Source: SpSt-501 sp037481615
GTDB taxonomy: Bacteria > Desulfobacterota > Desulfobacteria > Desulfobacterales > SpSt-501
Direction: 5' to 3' (one strand)
DNA length: 64,000 nucleotides
Assembly: GCA_037481615.1 (NCBI GenBank)
Contig: JBBFLI010000004.1
Shown piece after piece: positions 8,040 through 16,663 of the stretch. The notes beneath the pieces are model-generated. The model did not search any database. It was not told where the DNA came from and saw nothing but the letters and a program-made list of their open reading frames with translations. The position numbers were made by a program, and so were the translations under genes. Position 1 is the first letter of the stretch. Every line of letters starts with the position of its first letter.

Positions 8040-8579
8040 TCATCGACCGCCGTCCGGCGGTTCCGTCCGCCGGCGCGCCGGGAAAAAGAGCTGCAGGGCG
8101 AAGAGCCCCACCCCCACGGTGATGGCGCTGTCGGCGACGTTGAAGGCCGGCCAGTGCCATCGCCCCACGTAGAGATCGAGGAAATCGACCACCTCCCCGA
8201 AGCGGAAACGGTCGACGAGGTTCCCCAGGGCCCCGCCGAACACGAGCGCCAAGCCCCAGGAAAGCCGCTTCTGCGAGGGAGGGGTCTGCAGATAGAGGCC
8301 GAGGAGCACGAGAACGGCGGCGATCGACGCCGTCGCGAACAGCACGAGGCGCCCGGCGGGGTCGAGCTGCTGGAGGAAGCCGAAGGCGCCGCCCGGGTTG
8401 CGCACGTGGGTCAGATCGAAGAACCCGGGGATCACGGGAAGGCTGCCTCCCGGAGGCAGGGCGGCAAGCACGAGCGCCTTGGTCGCCTGGTCGAAGACGA
8501 GAATGCCTCCGGCCACGCGCAAAAGCCGCGGCAGGCCGTCCAGTCCCGGGAAGCGATCGCGGAGGTCCTGCCGTCTCAC
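8040..8579 (-). CDS. lspA: Lipoprotein signal peptidase (signal peptidase II)
   Basis: A 179-residue inner-membrane aspartyl protease that cleaves the signal peptide of lipid-modified prolipoproteins. Four hydrophobic segments are visible. The conserved blocks are DQATKALVL (N-terminal), HVRNPGGAFG, GNLVDRFRFGEVVDF with the first catalytic Asp, and FNVADSAITVG with the second. The start is a GTG at 8579 that overlaps the ileS stop as GTGA, so translation is probably coupled to ileS, a common arrangement in bacteria. At least two predicted lipoproteins in this window are potential substrates. Confidence 0.9.
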   Translation of the reverse strand: MRRQDLRDRFPGLDGLPRLLRVAGGILVFDQATKALVLAALPPGGSLPVIPGFFDLTHVRNPGGAFGFLQQLDPAGRLVLFATASIAAVLVLLGLYLQTPPSQKRLSWGLALVFGGALGNLVDRFRFGEVVDFLDLYVGRWHWPAFNVADSAITVGVGLFALQLFFPARRRTEPPDGGR

Positions 8580-11371
8580 GCGGACTCCTCGAGGGCCCGG
8601 CGGCAGCGGGGGCAGATGTCGGGGTGATCGGGGAACTCCCCGACCGCGGGGTCGAAGACCCAGCAGCGGGCGCATTTGCGGCCGGGGGCCGGCTCGACCC
8701 GCACGGAGACCCCCGCCTCCCCGGCCCCCTCCCCGCCGGCGGGGGCTTCGCCCCGTAGGAGCTCGACCGCGGAGACGATGAAGACCGCGGGCAGCTCGGC
8801 CGCAAACGGCGAGAGCTGGGCGTAAAGCTCGCCCGCCGTCTCGAGAATCACCCGCGCCTCGAGCGACTGGCCGATCCGCTTCTCGGCGCGCGCCTGCTCG
8901 AGCGCCCGCGTCACCACCCCGCGCACGCGGAAGACGGGCTCCCAGCGCTCGGCAAGCCCCGGGTCGACCCAGGCGGGGTCGGGTTCCGGCAGCGAGGAGA
9001 GGTGCACGCTCTCCTCCCGGCCGTCGCGGGGCGGCAGGTGACGCCAGATCTCCTCGGCGGTGAACGGCAGGATCGGAGCGACGAGCCGCGTGATGCCCTC
9101 GAGCAGGTGATAGAGCGCCGTCTGGGCGCTCCGCCGCAGCGGCGAGGCGGCCGCCGAGGCGTAGAGGCGGTCCTTGAGGATGTCGAGGTAGAGGGCGGAG
9201 AGATCGTTCGCGCAAAAAGTGTGCAGGCCGTGAAAGATCGAATGGAACTCGTATTCGTCGTAAGCGCGGCGCGCCTTTTCCACGAGGCGCTGCCAGCGGT
9301 GAAGGAAGAGACGGTCGATCTCCAGGGCGGCCTCTGGGGGTACGGCATGGCGCGCCGGGTCGAAGTCGTAGAGGTTGCCGAGCAGAAAGCGGCAGGTGTT
9401 GCGGATCCGGCGGTAGGCGTCGCTCAGCTGGGAGAGGATGGTCTCCGAGATGCGGATGTCGTCGCGGTAATCGGAGGCGGCGACCCACAGGCGCAGGATC
9501 TCGGCCCCGAAGCGGTCGATCACCGCCTTGGGGGCGATCACGTTGCCCAGGGACTTCGACATCTTGCGCCCCTCGGCGTCCACCACGAAGCCGTGGGTCA
9601 ACACCGCTTCGTAAGGGGCGCGCCCCCGCGTTCCGACCGCGGTGAGCAGCGAGCTGTGAAACCAGCCTCGATGCTGGTCGCTGCCCTCGAGGTAGAGATC
9701 GGCGGGCCAGCCGAGTTCCTCGCGCTCCTCGAGCACCGCGGCATGGCTCACCCCCGAATCGAACCAGACATCGAGGATGTCGCTTTCCTTGCGCAGGCGC
9801 TGCCCGCCGCAGGAGGGGCAGCGCGTGCCCGCGGGCACGAGGTCGCCCGCCTCGCGCTCGAACCAGACGTCGGCGCCGTGCGCGCAGAAGAGGCCGAAGA
9901 CGTGATCGGCGATCGCCTCGTTCAGCACCAGCCCCCCGCAGCCTTCGCAGGTGAAGACGGGGATGGGGACCCCCCAGGCGCGCTGCCGGGAGACGCACCA
10001 GTCGGGGCGGTTCTGGATCATGCCGTAGATCCGCTCCCGCCCCCAGGAGGGGATCCAGCGCACGCGGTCGATCGCCTCGAGGGCCCGCTGCCGCAGGCCG
10101 TTCTTGTCCATGGCGATGAACCACTGCGGCGTCGCCCGGAAGATCACCGGACGCTTGCAGCGCCAGCAATGGGGATAGCTGTGGGTGTAGGAGGCGGCGT
10201 GGACCAGGCTGCCGTTTGCCCGCAGCGCTTCGATGATCCGCGGGTTGGCTTCGAAAACGGAGAGCCCCCCGAATTCCGGGACCTCGGGCAGGAACCGGCC
10301 GTCGTCGTCGACCGGCGAATAGGCCTCGAGCCCGTAGCGGCGGCCGACGTCGTAATCCTCGCGCCCGTGGCCGGGGGCGGTGTGGACGCAGCCGGTCCCG
10401 GCATCGAGGGTGACGTGGGGGGCGAGCACGACGAGCGAGTCCTGGCCGGTCAGCGGGTGGCGGCAGCGCCGGCCCTCGAGCCGCCGCGGGTCGATCGCCC
10501 CGAGCACGCGCGCCCCGGCCCGGCCGAAGGCCTCGAGGCACGGCGCGAGCAGGTCGCGCGCGATCAGCCAGGCTTCGCCGGGGTCGCCCTCCACGGCGAC
10601 GTAGGCGTAATCGGGATGCAGGGCGACGGCGAGGTTCGCCGGGATCGTCCAGGGGGTCGTCGTCCAGATCACGGCCACGAGCCGCCGCCCCGCGAGTTCC
10701 GGGAACGCCCCCCCCGGCAGGTCGTTCAGGGGGAACTTGACGTAGATCGAGGGCGAGGCCTCCTCCTCGTACTCGATTTCCGCCTCGGCGAGCGCGGTGC
10801 GGCAGGTGAAACACCAGTGGATCGGTTTGCGGCTGCGGACGAGATCCCCGGAGAGTCCGAAACGCAGGCACTCGCGGGCGATGATCGCCTCGTAGCGGGG
10901 ATCCATCGTGAGGTAGGGCCGCTCCCAGTCGCCCATCACGCCGAGCCGCTTGAACTCCTCGCGCTGGATGGCGATGAAACGCTCGGCGTACTGCCGGCAC
11001 CGCTGGCGCACCTGGGGCAGGCTGAGCGCGCGCTTGCGCTCGCCCAGCTCCTTGTCCACGTTGTGTTCGATCGGCAGCCCGTGGCAGTCCCAGCCGGGGA
11101 CGTAGACCGCGTCGTATCCGGCCATCTGGCGCGAGCGGACGATGATGTCCTTGAGGATCTTGTTCAACGCCGTGCCGATGTGGATGTGCCCGTTCGCATA
11201 AGGCGGGCCGTCGTGCAGGATGAAGCGCCTGCGCCCCCGGGAGGAGGCCCGGATCTTCTCGTGGAGCCGTGCGGCCTCCCAGCGGGCGAGCTGTTCGGGC
11301 TCGCGCCGGGCGAGGTCGGCCCGCATCGGAAAGGCGGTGGAAGGCAGATTCAGCGTCGCTTTATAGTCCAT
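8576..11371 (-). CDS. ileS: Isoleucine--tRNA ligase
   Basis: A 931-residue class I aminoacyl-tRNA synthetase that charges tRNA-Ile. The HIGH-type motif is GHIHIG at residues 61-66 and the KMSKS motif lies near residue 602. The C-terminus carries the two CxxC pairs of the zinc module (CARC near 898 and CPRC near 920), characteristic of the bacterial IleS1 type. The ATG at 11371 is preceded by GGAGGAGG, which decides it over an in-frame start 11 codons upstream. It heads the ileS-lspA-holA group; no T-box or other leader was recognised in the roughly 100 bases upstream. Confidence 0.95.
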   Translation of the reverse strand: MDYKATLNLPSTAFPMRADLARREPEQLARWEAARLHEKIRASSRGRRRFILHDGPPYANGHIHIGTALNKILKDIIVRSRQMAGYDAVYVPGWDCHGLPIEHNVDKELGERKRALSLPQVRQRCRQYAERFIAIQREEFKRLGVMGDWERPYLTMDPRYEAIIARECLRFGLSGDLVRSRKPIHWCFTCRTALAEAEIEYEEEASPSIYVKFPLNDLPGGAFPELAGRRLVAVIWTTTPWTIPANLAVALHPDYAYVAVEGDPGEAWLIARDLLAPCLEAFGRAGARVLGAIDPRRLEGRRCRHPLTGQDSLVVLAPHVTLDAGTGCVHTAPGHGREDYDVGRRYGLEAYSPVDDDGRFLPEVPEFGGLSVFEANPRIIEALRANGSLVHAASYTHSYPHCWRCKRPVIFRATPQWFIAMDKNGLRQRALEAIDRVRWIPSWGRERIYGMIQNRPDWCVSRQRAWGVPIPVFTCEGCGGLVLNEAIADHVFGLFCAHGADVWFEREAGDLVPAGTRCPSCGGQRLRKESDILDVWFDSGVSHAAVLEEREELGWPADLYLEGSDQHRGWFHSSLLTAVGTRGRAPYEAVLTHGFVVDAEGRKMSKSLGNVIAPKAVIDRFGAEILRLWVAASDYRDDIRISETILSQLSDAYRRIRNTCRFLLGNLYDFDPARHAVPPEAALEIDRLFLHRWQRLVEKARRAYDEYEFHSIFHGLHTFCANDLSALYLDILKDRLYASAAASPLRRSAQTALYHLLEGITRLVAPILPFTAEEIWRHLPPRDGREESVHLSSLPEPDPAWVDPGLAERWEPVFRVRGVVTRALEQARAEKRIGQSLEARVILETAGELYAQLSPFAAELPAVFIVSAVELLRGEAPAGGEGAGEAGVSVRVEPAPGRKCARCWVFDPAVGEFPDHPDICPRCRRALEESA

Positions 11372-11475
11372 GGCCTCCTCCAAGCCCGCGGCACAAGGGG
11401 CCACGGGGCGGTGTCATCCGGCTTCGGGCGGGGGCGGGCGGAAGCGCGGGGCCGGGCGAAGCGCTCGGGCGGCGG

Positions 11476-12357
11476 TCAGAGCGGCCGGCGGTCCTCGTAG
11501 GCCACCTCGAGCAGGTAGCGGCCGTACTCGTTGTTGCGGAAGCGGTCCGCGAGGCGGACCAGCTGCTCGCGGTCGATGTAGCCCAGGCGGTAGGCGATCT
11601 CCTCGATGCAGGAGATCTTCAGCCCCTGCCGCTCCTGGATCGCCTGGACGTAGCTCGCCGCCTGCTGGAGCGCCTCGTGGGTGCCGGTGTCCAGCCAGGC
11701 GAAGCCGCGCCCCAGGGGTTCGACCCGCAGGTCCCCTCGCCGCAGGTAGGCGAGGTTCACGTCGGTGATCTCGAGTTCCCCCCGGGCCGAGGGTTTGAGC
11801 GCGGAGGCGATCGCGATCACGTCGTTGTCGTAGAAGTAGAGGCCCGGCACGGCGTACATCGACTTCGGCTGGGCCGGCTTTTCCTCGATGCCGATCACGC
11901 GGTGGCCGCCGTCGAACTCGACGACCCCGTAGCGCTGCGGGTCGCGCACGGGATAGCCGAAGATCAGCCCGCCCTGCCGCAGCTGGACGGCCGAACGCAG
12001 GATCTTCGTCAGCCCCGGCCCGTAGAAGATGTTGTCGCCGAGGATCAGGCAGACCGTGTCGGCGCCGATGAACTCGCGCCCGATCAGGAAGGCCTGGGCC
12101 AGCCCCTCGGGGCGGGGCTGCTCGGCGTAAGCGATGCGGAGGCCGATCTGAGAGCCGTCCCCGAGGAGGCGGCGGAAAAAGGGGAGATCGACCGGGGTGG
12201 TGATGATCAGGATGTCCCGCAGCCCCGCGAGCATGAGCACGGAGAGGGGATAGTAGATCATCGGCTTGTCGTAGACCGGGAGCAGCTGTTTGCTCACCCC
12301 GAGGGTGAGGGGATAGAGCCGCGTTCCCGAACCGCCGGCGAGGATGATGCCCTTCAT
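11476..12357 (-). CDS. rmlA: Glucose-1-phosphate thymidylyltransferase
   Basis: A 293-residue nucleotidyltransferase making dTDP-glucose from glucose-1-phosphate and dTTP, the first step towards dTDP-rhamnose and related sugars for the cell surface. The signature GIILAGGSGTRLYPLT is at residues 3-18, followed by SKQLLPVYDKPMIYYPLS. EKPAQPKS and LDTGTHEAL (metal and sugar binding) are also present. Length equals the family norm (about 290). It lies 16 bases after the HNH gene. The other rml genes (rmlB, C, D) are not in the window. Confidence 0.93.
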   Translation of the reverse strand: MKGIILAGGSGTRLYPLTLGVSKQLLPVYDKPMIYYPLSVLMLAGLRDILIITTPVDLPFFRRLLGDGSQIGLRIAYAEQPRPEGLAQAFLIGREFIGADTVCLILGDNIFYGPGLTKILRSAVQLRQGGLIFGYPVRDPQRYGVVEFDGGHRVIGIEEKPAQPKSMYAVPGLYFYDNDVIAIASALKPSARGELEITDVNLAYLRRGDLRVEPLGRGFAWLDTGTHEALQQAASYVQAIQERQGLKISCIEEIAYRLGYIDREQLVRLADRFRNNEYGRYLLEVAYEDRRPL

Positions 12358-12373
12358 GTCCTTTCTTCCGTTC

Positions 12374-12877
12374 TCAGGAGGTCAGATCCGCAAGCAGCCC
12401 TTCCAGCCCCAGTTGGGCGAATTTCAGGCGCAGGAACTCGGAGATCGTCGGCTGGATGGGCCGGACCCGCAGATACATCCCGGCCTCGCTCGGCGTCCGT
12501 CCGCCCTTTCTGAGGTTGCAGGCCTTGCAGGCGGCGACACAGTTCTCGAACGTCGTGCGCCCCCCGCGCGAGCGGGGAATGACGTGGTCGATCGAAAGCC
12601 GCTCGCGGCTTTCGCCGCAGTAGGCGCAGCGGAAGCCGTCGCGGATGAGGATGTTTCTCTTCGTGAAGGCGACCCCGGCCCGGTAGAGGGTCCGGATCAG
12701 CTTGATCAGCCGCAGCACCGCCGGGATGCGCAGCAGGCGGCCGCCGGCGCTGCGGACCACGGCGGCGGAATCCCGCACCACCTCGGCCTTGCCGCTCGCC
12801 ATGAGGCAAACGGCGCGCTTCCAGTGCACGACGTTCAGAAAGGAATAATCCGCGTTCAGCAGGATGCACGATTGCAT
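12374..12877 (-). CDS. HNH endonuclease domain protein
   Basis: A 167-residue protein with a C-terminal HNH nuclease module: CAYCG, then SIDHVIPRSRGG, then NCVAACKACN. These residues form the zinc-anchored beta-beta-alpha metal active site. The N-terminal half (ILLNADYSFLNVVHW) is typical of the widespread chromosomal HNH family whose physiological role is unknown. Nothing suggests an intron or intein context. The ATG at 12877 is chosen because the conserved N-terminus begins there; an ATG 18 codons upstream is also open. It is followed by rmlA. Confidence 0.8.
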   Translation of the reverse strand: MQSCILLNADYSFLNVVHWKRAVCLMASGKAEVVRDSAAVVRSAGGRLLRIPAVLRLIKLIRTLYRAGVAFTKRNILIRDGFRCAYCGESRERLSIDHVIPRSRGGRTTFENCVAACKACNLRKGGRTPSEAGMYLRVRPIQPTISEFLRLKFAQLGLEGLLADLTS

Positions 12878-12963
12878 GAGGCCCGCACCCTCTCCCGGAC
12901 CCGCCGGATTCGGCTTCCCGCGGCGCCGCACGCCCCTTCTCCGGCGCCGTCCGACGACCTGCG

Positions 12964-12992
12964 CTAGTAGCCCATCCCCGGATCGAAGTCAA
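12964..12992 (-). promoter_or_regulatory. Sigma-70 promoter for HNH-rmlA
   Basis: Minus strand TTGACT (12992-12987), 17 bases, TACTAG (12969-12964), giving a leader of about 80 bases before the ATG at 12877. It is divergent from the promoter at 13015-13043. Confidence 0.65.
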
Positions 12993-13014
12993 ACCGGCGC
13001 AGGGGGCGGACGCC

Positions 13015-13043
13015 TTGCCAGGCTGCGGCCGGCGGGCTACAAT
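13015..13043 (+). promoter_or_regulatory. Sigma-70 promoter predicted to give a leaderless mRNA
   Basis: TTGCCA (13015-13020), 17 bases, TACAAT (13038-13043). Six bases then separate the -10 box from the ATG at 13050, so the A of the ATG sits where transcription should begin. There is no Shine-Dalgarno sequence. Confidence 0.7.
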
Positions 13044-13049
13044 GGCGCC

Positions 13050-13967
13050 ATGGGGATGCGTTGGCCACGCCCATCATCTTCGCCGCCCCGCCGTCGGTCC
13101 CCTCGGCTCGCGGCCGCCCTTGCGGCCTGGGCGGCGATATCCTGCAGCCTGCCTTTTCTGCCCGCCCCGACGCTCCGCGTCGGGCTCGAGCCCCTGCGCG
13201 ACCTCACCCCGGTTTCCTGGGCCGTCGAGCAGGCCGACGCGGCTTCACCCCACCTGCTCGCCGTCGAAATCGGCCGGGTGACCGCGGGGGAGTTCCAGGC
13301 GCCCCTCTGGTATGCGGCCTTCCGTCCGTTCCGCCCGGATCGCCCCCGGGCGCTGATCCTCGCCGGAGTCCGGGGCAATGATCGCGGCGCCGTGCAGGCG
13401 GCTCTCGACCTGCTGCGGGACCTCGCCGCCGCGCCGGGGGACTATGCCGCCTGGGACCTCGACCTGCTCCCGCTCGTGAACCCCTGGGGGTTCGTGCACG
13501 ACCGGTCGGAAAACGCCTACGGCATTGACATCGACCGCGATTTCAGCCAGTTTCGCTCGCCGGAGGCGCGCCTGCTCCGCAAGTTCCTCCGGGAAAAACG
13601 CTACGACCTCGTGGTCGAGCTGCGGGAAGACCCCGGCGCACGCGGGTTTGCGATCGGCCTGACGGGCGCGCAAGACCGGACCCCCGCCACCCGCCTGATC
13701 GAGCGGATGCGCGAGGCGGGTTTCCCCGTCGCCTCCGACGCGTTTTTCTTTCTCGGGCCGAGGGAGGGGGTGGCCCACACCCCGTTGTGGGGGCTGAAAA
13801 TCCTCGGTTGGTTCCGGCAAGGGACGCTGGGGGGCTACCTCCGCGAGCGCGTGAGCCCCGGAGTCTTCGCGCTCGTTACCCCCCGCGAGGCGCCGCTCGA
13901 GGAGCGGGTCGCCATGCACCGTCTGGCGATCGCCGGCCTGCTCGGCGTGGCGGAAGGGCAGCCTTGA
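13050..13967 (+). CDS. M14-like peptidase homologue with altered zinc-ligand positions
   Basis: A 305-residue protein with an N-terminal hydrophobic export segment (residues 19-38; Cys32 could be a weak lipobox) and a body that follows the zinc carboxypeptidase (M14) layout. GVRGNDRGA (107-115) sits where HxxE is expected, VNPWG (143-147) and GIDIDRDF (158-165) match the substrate-binding block, and VVELREDPGA (188-197) is where the third ligand His is expected. The three ligand positions read Arg108, Asp111 and Arg192. Either the protein is a non-catalytic homologue or it uses another chemistry. It opens the long plus-strand gene series and is predicted to have a leaderless mRNA. Confidence 0.6.
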   Translation: MGMRWPRPSSSPPRRRSPRLAAALAAWAAISCSLPFLPAPTLRVGLEPLRDLTPVSWAVEQADAASPHLLAVEIGRVTAGEFQAPLWYAAFRPFRPDRPRALILAGVRGNDRGAVQAALDLLRDLAAAPGDYAAWDLDLLPLVNPWGFVHDRSENAYGIDIDRDFSQFRSPEARLLRKFLREKRYDLVVELREDPGARGFAIGLTGAQDRTPATRLIERMREAGFPVASDAFFFLGPREGVAHTPLWGLKILGWFRQGTLGGYLRERVSPGVFALVTPREAPLEERVAMHRLAIAGLLGVAEGQP

Positions 13968-13988
13968 TCGCGACCGGAGGGAACGTCC

Positions 13989-14372
13989 ATGGACACGCAA
14001 GCCGCCGTCGAGCCGCTCAAGCGCATCCGCGCGGAAGTGGAGGCCGGTCCGCCCGGCGCCGCCTCCCGGCGTCGCCGGGCCGCGCTCGATTTCATCGTGG
14101 GTGTCGGCTCCGGGGGGTTCATCCCCCTCGAGGGTCTGCTCCTCGGCCGAAGGGCGGGTGAGCGGGTCTCCTTCCGGCTCCGCGCCGAGGAGATCGACCG
14201 CTTCTGCGGCCACCTCGGGCTTCTGCTCGCGCCGGTGATCGAGGGGCTCGCGGAAGCCGAGGTCGAGCTCGAGCTGCGGGCCGTGGAGACGCCCGCCCCG
14301 CGCGAGATCCTGCGCGCCATGGCCGACGCCGCCGCCTGTGGGTCGGCCTGCGGCTGCGGCTGCGGCCCCTGA
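13989..14372 (+). CDS. Small FKBP/SlyD-like protein with a Cys-rich tail (tentative)
   Basis: A 127-residue protein. Residues 32-95 (DFIVGVGSGGFIPLEGLLLG, then GERVSFRLRAEE) resemble the short FKBP domain in which an LxGxxxGE-type block follows the active-site strand, as in SlyD. It ends with a Gly-Cys tail holding four Cys in the last 11 residues, a possible metal-binding tail like the His-rich tail of SlyD. The resemblance is weak, and the peptidyl-prolyl isomerase role is a suggestion only. GGAGGG precedes the ATG. It lies between the M14-like gene and panB. Confidence 0.5.
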   Translation: MDTQAAVEPLKRIRAEVEAGPPGAASRRRRAALDFIVGVGSGGFIPLEGLLLGRRAGERVSFRLRAEEIDRFCGHLGLLLAPVIEGLAEAEVELELRAVETPAPREILRAMADAAACGSACGCGCGP

Positions 14373-14392
14373 GCGCCCGGCCAGATCTTGAA

Positions 14393-14428
14393 CGCCCCGG
14401 GGCCGGAACCGGCGCCGGGGGCGAATTT
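14393..14428 (+). terminator. GC-rich hairpin before panB, possible terminator or attenuator
   Basis: CGCCCCGG at 14393-14400 and CCGGGGGCG at 14415-14423 can pair around an inner GCCGG/CCGGC stem, followed by AATTTCC. The U-tract is poor, so partial termination between the FKBP-like gene and panB is the most that can be claimed. Confidence 0.35.
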
Positions 14429-14452
14429 CCTCTGAGAACCCGGGAGGTGCGG

Positions 14453-15343
14453 ATGAAGACGAAAAGGAAGCTCACACGGTTCGATCTGCAGCAGATGAAG
14501 GAGCGCGGCGAAAAGGCCGTCTGGATGACCGCCTACGACTACACGACGGCCCAGCTCGCCGAGCAGGCCGGCATGGACATGCTCCTCGTGGGCGACAGCC
14601 TCGGAATGGCCGTCTACGGCTATCCGGGCACGGTCCCGGTCACGGTGGAGCAGAGCCTCTACCACACCGAGGCCGTGCGGCGCGGCGCGCCCAACACCTT
14701 CGTGATCGGGGACATGCCTTTCGGCTCCTACCACGGCAGCGTGAACGACGCCGTGCAGAACGCCGTACGTTACTTCAAGACTTGCGGGGTCGACTGCATC
14801 AAGCTCGAGGGCGGGGTGCGCGTCGCCCACATCATCCGCGCGATCGCCGACAACGGCATGCTGGTCATGGGCCACGTCGGCCTCACCCCGCAGAGCACGG
14901 CGGCGCTCGGGGGTTTCAAGGCCCAGGGCCGCACGGCCGAGTCGGCGCTCGCCGTGATCGAGGACGCCCAGGCCGTCTGCGAGGCGGGCGCCTTCGCCAT
15001 CCTCGTCGAGGCCGTGCCGCCCGAGGTGACGCGGATGATCGCCCGCGAGCTGCCCATCCCCGTCTACGGCATCGGGGCGGGGGCGGAGTGCGACGGCCAG
15101 GTGATGATCGTCTCGGACATCCTGGGGATCTTCCAGGCCTTCACCCCGAAGTTCGTGAAGAAGTACGCGAACCTCGGCGCGGAGATGCTCCGCGTCTTCG
15201 AGGCTTACATTCGCGACGTGAAAACCGGGGCCTTCCCGGCCCCCGAGCACACCTACAGCATGCTCGAGGGCGAACTCGCGCGGCTCGAGCGGCTGCGGCG
15301 GCCGCGGCCGAAGAAAGGCGCCGCCGCGGGAAAACGCCGATGA
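14453..15343 (+). CDS. panB: 3-methyl-2-oxobutanoate hydroxymethyltransferase
   Basis: A 296-residue enzyme that transfers a hydroxymethyl group from 5,10-methylene-tetrahydrofolate to 2-oxoisovalerate, giving ketopantoate, the first committed step to pantothenate and CoA. Conserved blocks are MLLVGDSLGM, VIGDMPFGSYH, CIKLEGG and the catalytic-Glu region ILVEAVPPEV. Length is slightly above the usual 265-280 because of a basic Lys/Arg tail. GGGAGG five bases before the ATG at 14453 rules out a GTG two codons upstream. Its stop overlaps the larA-like start (ATGA). No panC or panD is present in the window. Confidence 0.95.
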   Translation: MKTKRKLTRFDLQQMKERGEKAVWMTAYDYTTAQLAEQAGMDMLLVGDSLGMAVYGYPGTVPVTVEQSLYHTEAVRRGAPNTFVIGDMPFGSYHGSVNDAVQNAVRYFKTCGVDCIKLEGGVRVAHIIRAIADNGMLVMGHVGLTPQSTAALGGFKAQGRTAESALAVIEDAQAVCEAGAFAILVEAVPPEVTRMIARELPIPVYGIGAGAECDGQVMIVSDILGIFQAFTPKFVKKYANLGAEMLRVFEAYIRDVKTGAFPAPEHTYSMLEGELARLERLRRPRPKKGAAAGKRR

Positions 15344-16644
15344 AGAAGCGCCACTTTCGGCTGAGATACGGCCGGGGCGAGATCGCCTTCGGGCTGCCCG
15401 AGGACCGGCTGCTGCACGTCCTGGAAGGCCGGGAGCGACCGGCCCTCACCGACCTGCGCGCCGCCCTGCGGGAAGCCCTCGAGCACCCCGTGGACTCGGC
15501 CCCCCTGCGCGAAATCGTGAAGCCCGGCGACCGGGTGGCGATCCCGGTGAGCGACATCACCCGCGGCTGGCAGCGCATGCCGGAGACGCTTCCCTTGCTG
15601 CTCGACGTTCTGAACGAGGCCGGCGTGCCCGACGATCGGATCACGATCCTGATCGCCGTCGGCGCTCACCGCACGAACACGCCCGAGGAATTCTTGGAGA
15701 TCTGCGGCCCGGAGGTCTGCCACCGCGTGCGCGTCGTCAACCACGAGGCGCGCAACCCGGGGCAGTCGGTGTTTCTCGGCACCACGAGCCGCGGCACCCC
15801 GGTGGCGGTGAACCGGATCGCGGTCGAGGCCGACCGGCTGATCCTGACCGGGGGGGTGATCTACCACTACATGGTCGGCTACGGGGGGGGACGCAAGAGC
15901 GTCATGCCCGGCATCTGCGACAACCGCACCATCCAGGCGAGCCACCTCTGGTCGATGGAACCCCGCCCCGGCGGGGGGCGCAGCCGGCTCGCGCAATCGG
16001 GGATCACCGACGGCAACCCCGCCCACGAGGACATGATGGAGTGCGCCTCGCTTGCGGCCCCCGATTTCATCGTGAACGTCGTCCCCAACCTCGCCGGACG
16101 GATCTGCGGCGTTTTCGCCGGCAACTGGGTTTCGGCCTGGCGCCGGGCCACCCGCCTCGTGGACGAAATCTACGGGGTCGAAATCCGCGAAAAGGCCGAC
16201 ATCGTGATCGCCACCGCCGGCGGTTACCCGAAAGACATCAATCTCTACCAGACGACGAAGACCATGGACAACGCCGTCCACGCCGCGCGCGAGGGCGGCG
16301 TGTGCGTGATCCTCGCCGAGTGCGCCGATATCCGCGAACCTCTGGAATACTTCCGCTGGTTCGATCACCCCACGATCGAGGAGCACGACCGTGCGTTGCG
16401 CGAGGACTACACGATCGCCGGCTGGTGCGCGCTCATCACCCGCGAATACTGCCGGCACGGCCCCACGATCCTGCTCACCCGCCCGGAGAACGCGGATTTC
16501 GCGCGGCGGGCGGGGTTGATTCCCGCGGCCACGATCGAGGAAGCCTTGGCGCTCGCCCGCGAGCGCTGCGGCAAGGACGACCCCACCTACACGGTGATGC
16601 CGAGCGGCGCGAACACCCTGCCGCGGCCCGCAGGCGGGCGGTAG
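15340..16644 (+). CDS. LarA-family nickel-pincer-dependent racemase/epimerase (DUF2088)
   Basis: A 434-residue LarA-like protein. LarA enzymes racemise or epimerise 2-hydroxyacids with a nickel-pincer nucleotide cofactor. Conserved residues are visible: His in VGAHRTNTPEE near residue 109, and His and Lys in IYHYMVGYGGGRKSVMPG near residues 175-186, with a further His in ASHLWSM near 202. The C-terminal DUF2088 part includes ATAGGYPKDINLYQ, a family hallmark. It overlaps panB by ATGA and is surely co-translated. The cofactor genes larB, larC and larE are not seen. The substrate is unknown; many LarA homologues do not act on lactate. Confidence 0.85.
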   Translation: MKKRHFRLRYGRGEIAFGLPEDRLLHVLEGRERPALTDLRAALREALEHPVDSAPLREIVKPGDRVAIPVSDITRGWQRMPETLPLLLDVLNEAGVPDDRITILIAVGAHRTNTPEEFLEICGPEVCHRVRVVNHEARNPGQSVFLGTTSRGTPVAVNRIAVEADRLILTGGVIYHYMVGYGGGRKSVMPGICDNRTIQASHLWSMEPRPGGGRSRLAQSGITDGNPAHEDMMECASLAAPDFIVNVVPNLAGRICGVFAGNWVSAWRRATRLVDEIYGVEIREKADIVIATAGGYPKDINLYQTTKTMDNAVHAAREGGVCVILAECADIREPLEYFRWFDHPTIEEHDRALREDYTIAGWCALITREYCRHGPTILLTRPENADFARRAGLIPAATIEEALALARERCGKDDPTYTVMPSGANTLPRPAGGR

Positions 16645-16663
16645 ACGAAAGCGCGAGCAGCCC

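Noticed and set aside
8040..11000. A 986-codon minus-strand frame that includes lspA at its end
   Set aside because: Only the last 180 codons are real (lspA). The rest is an alternative frame of ileS.
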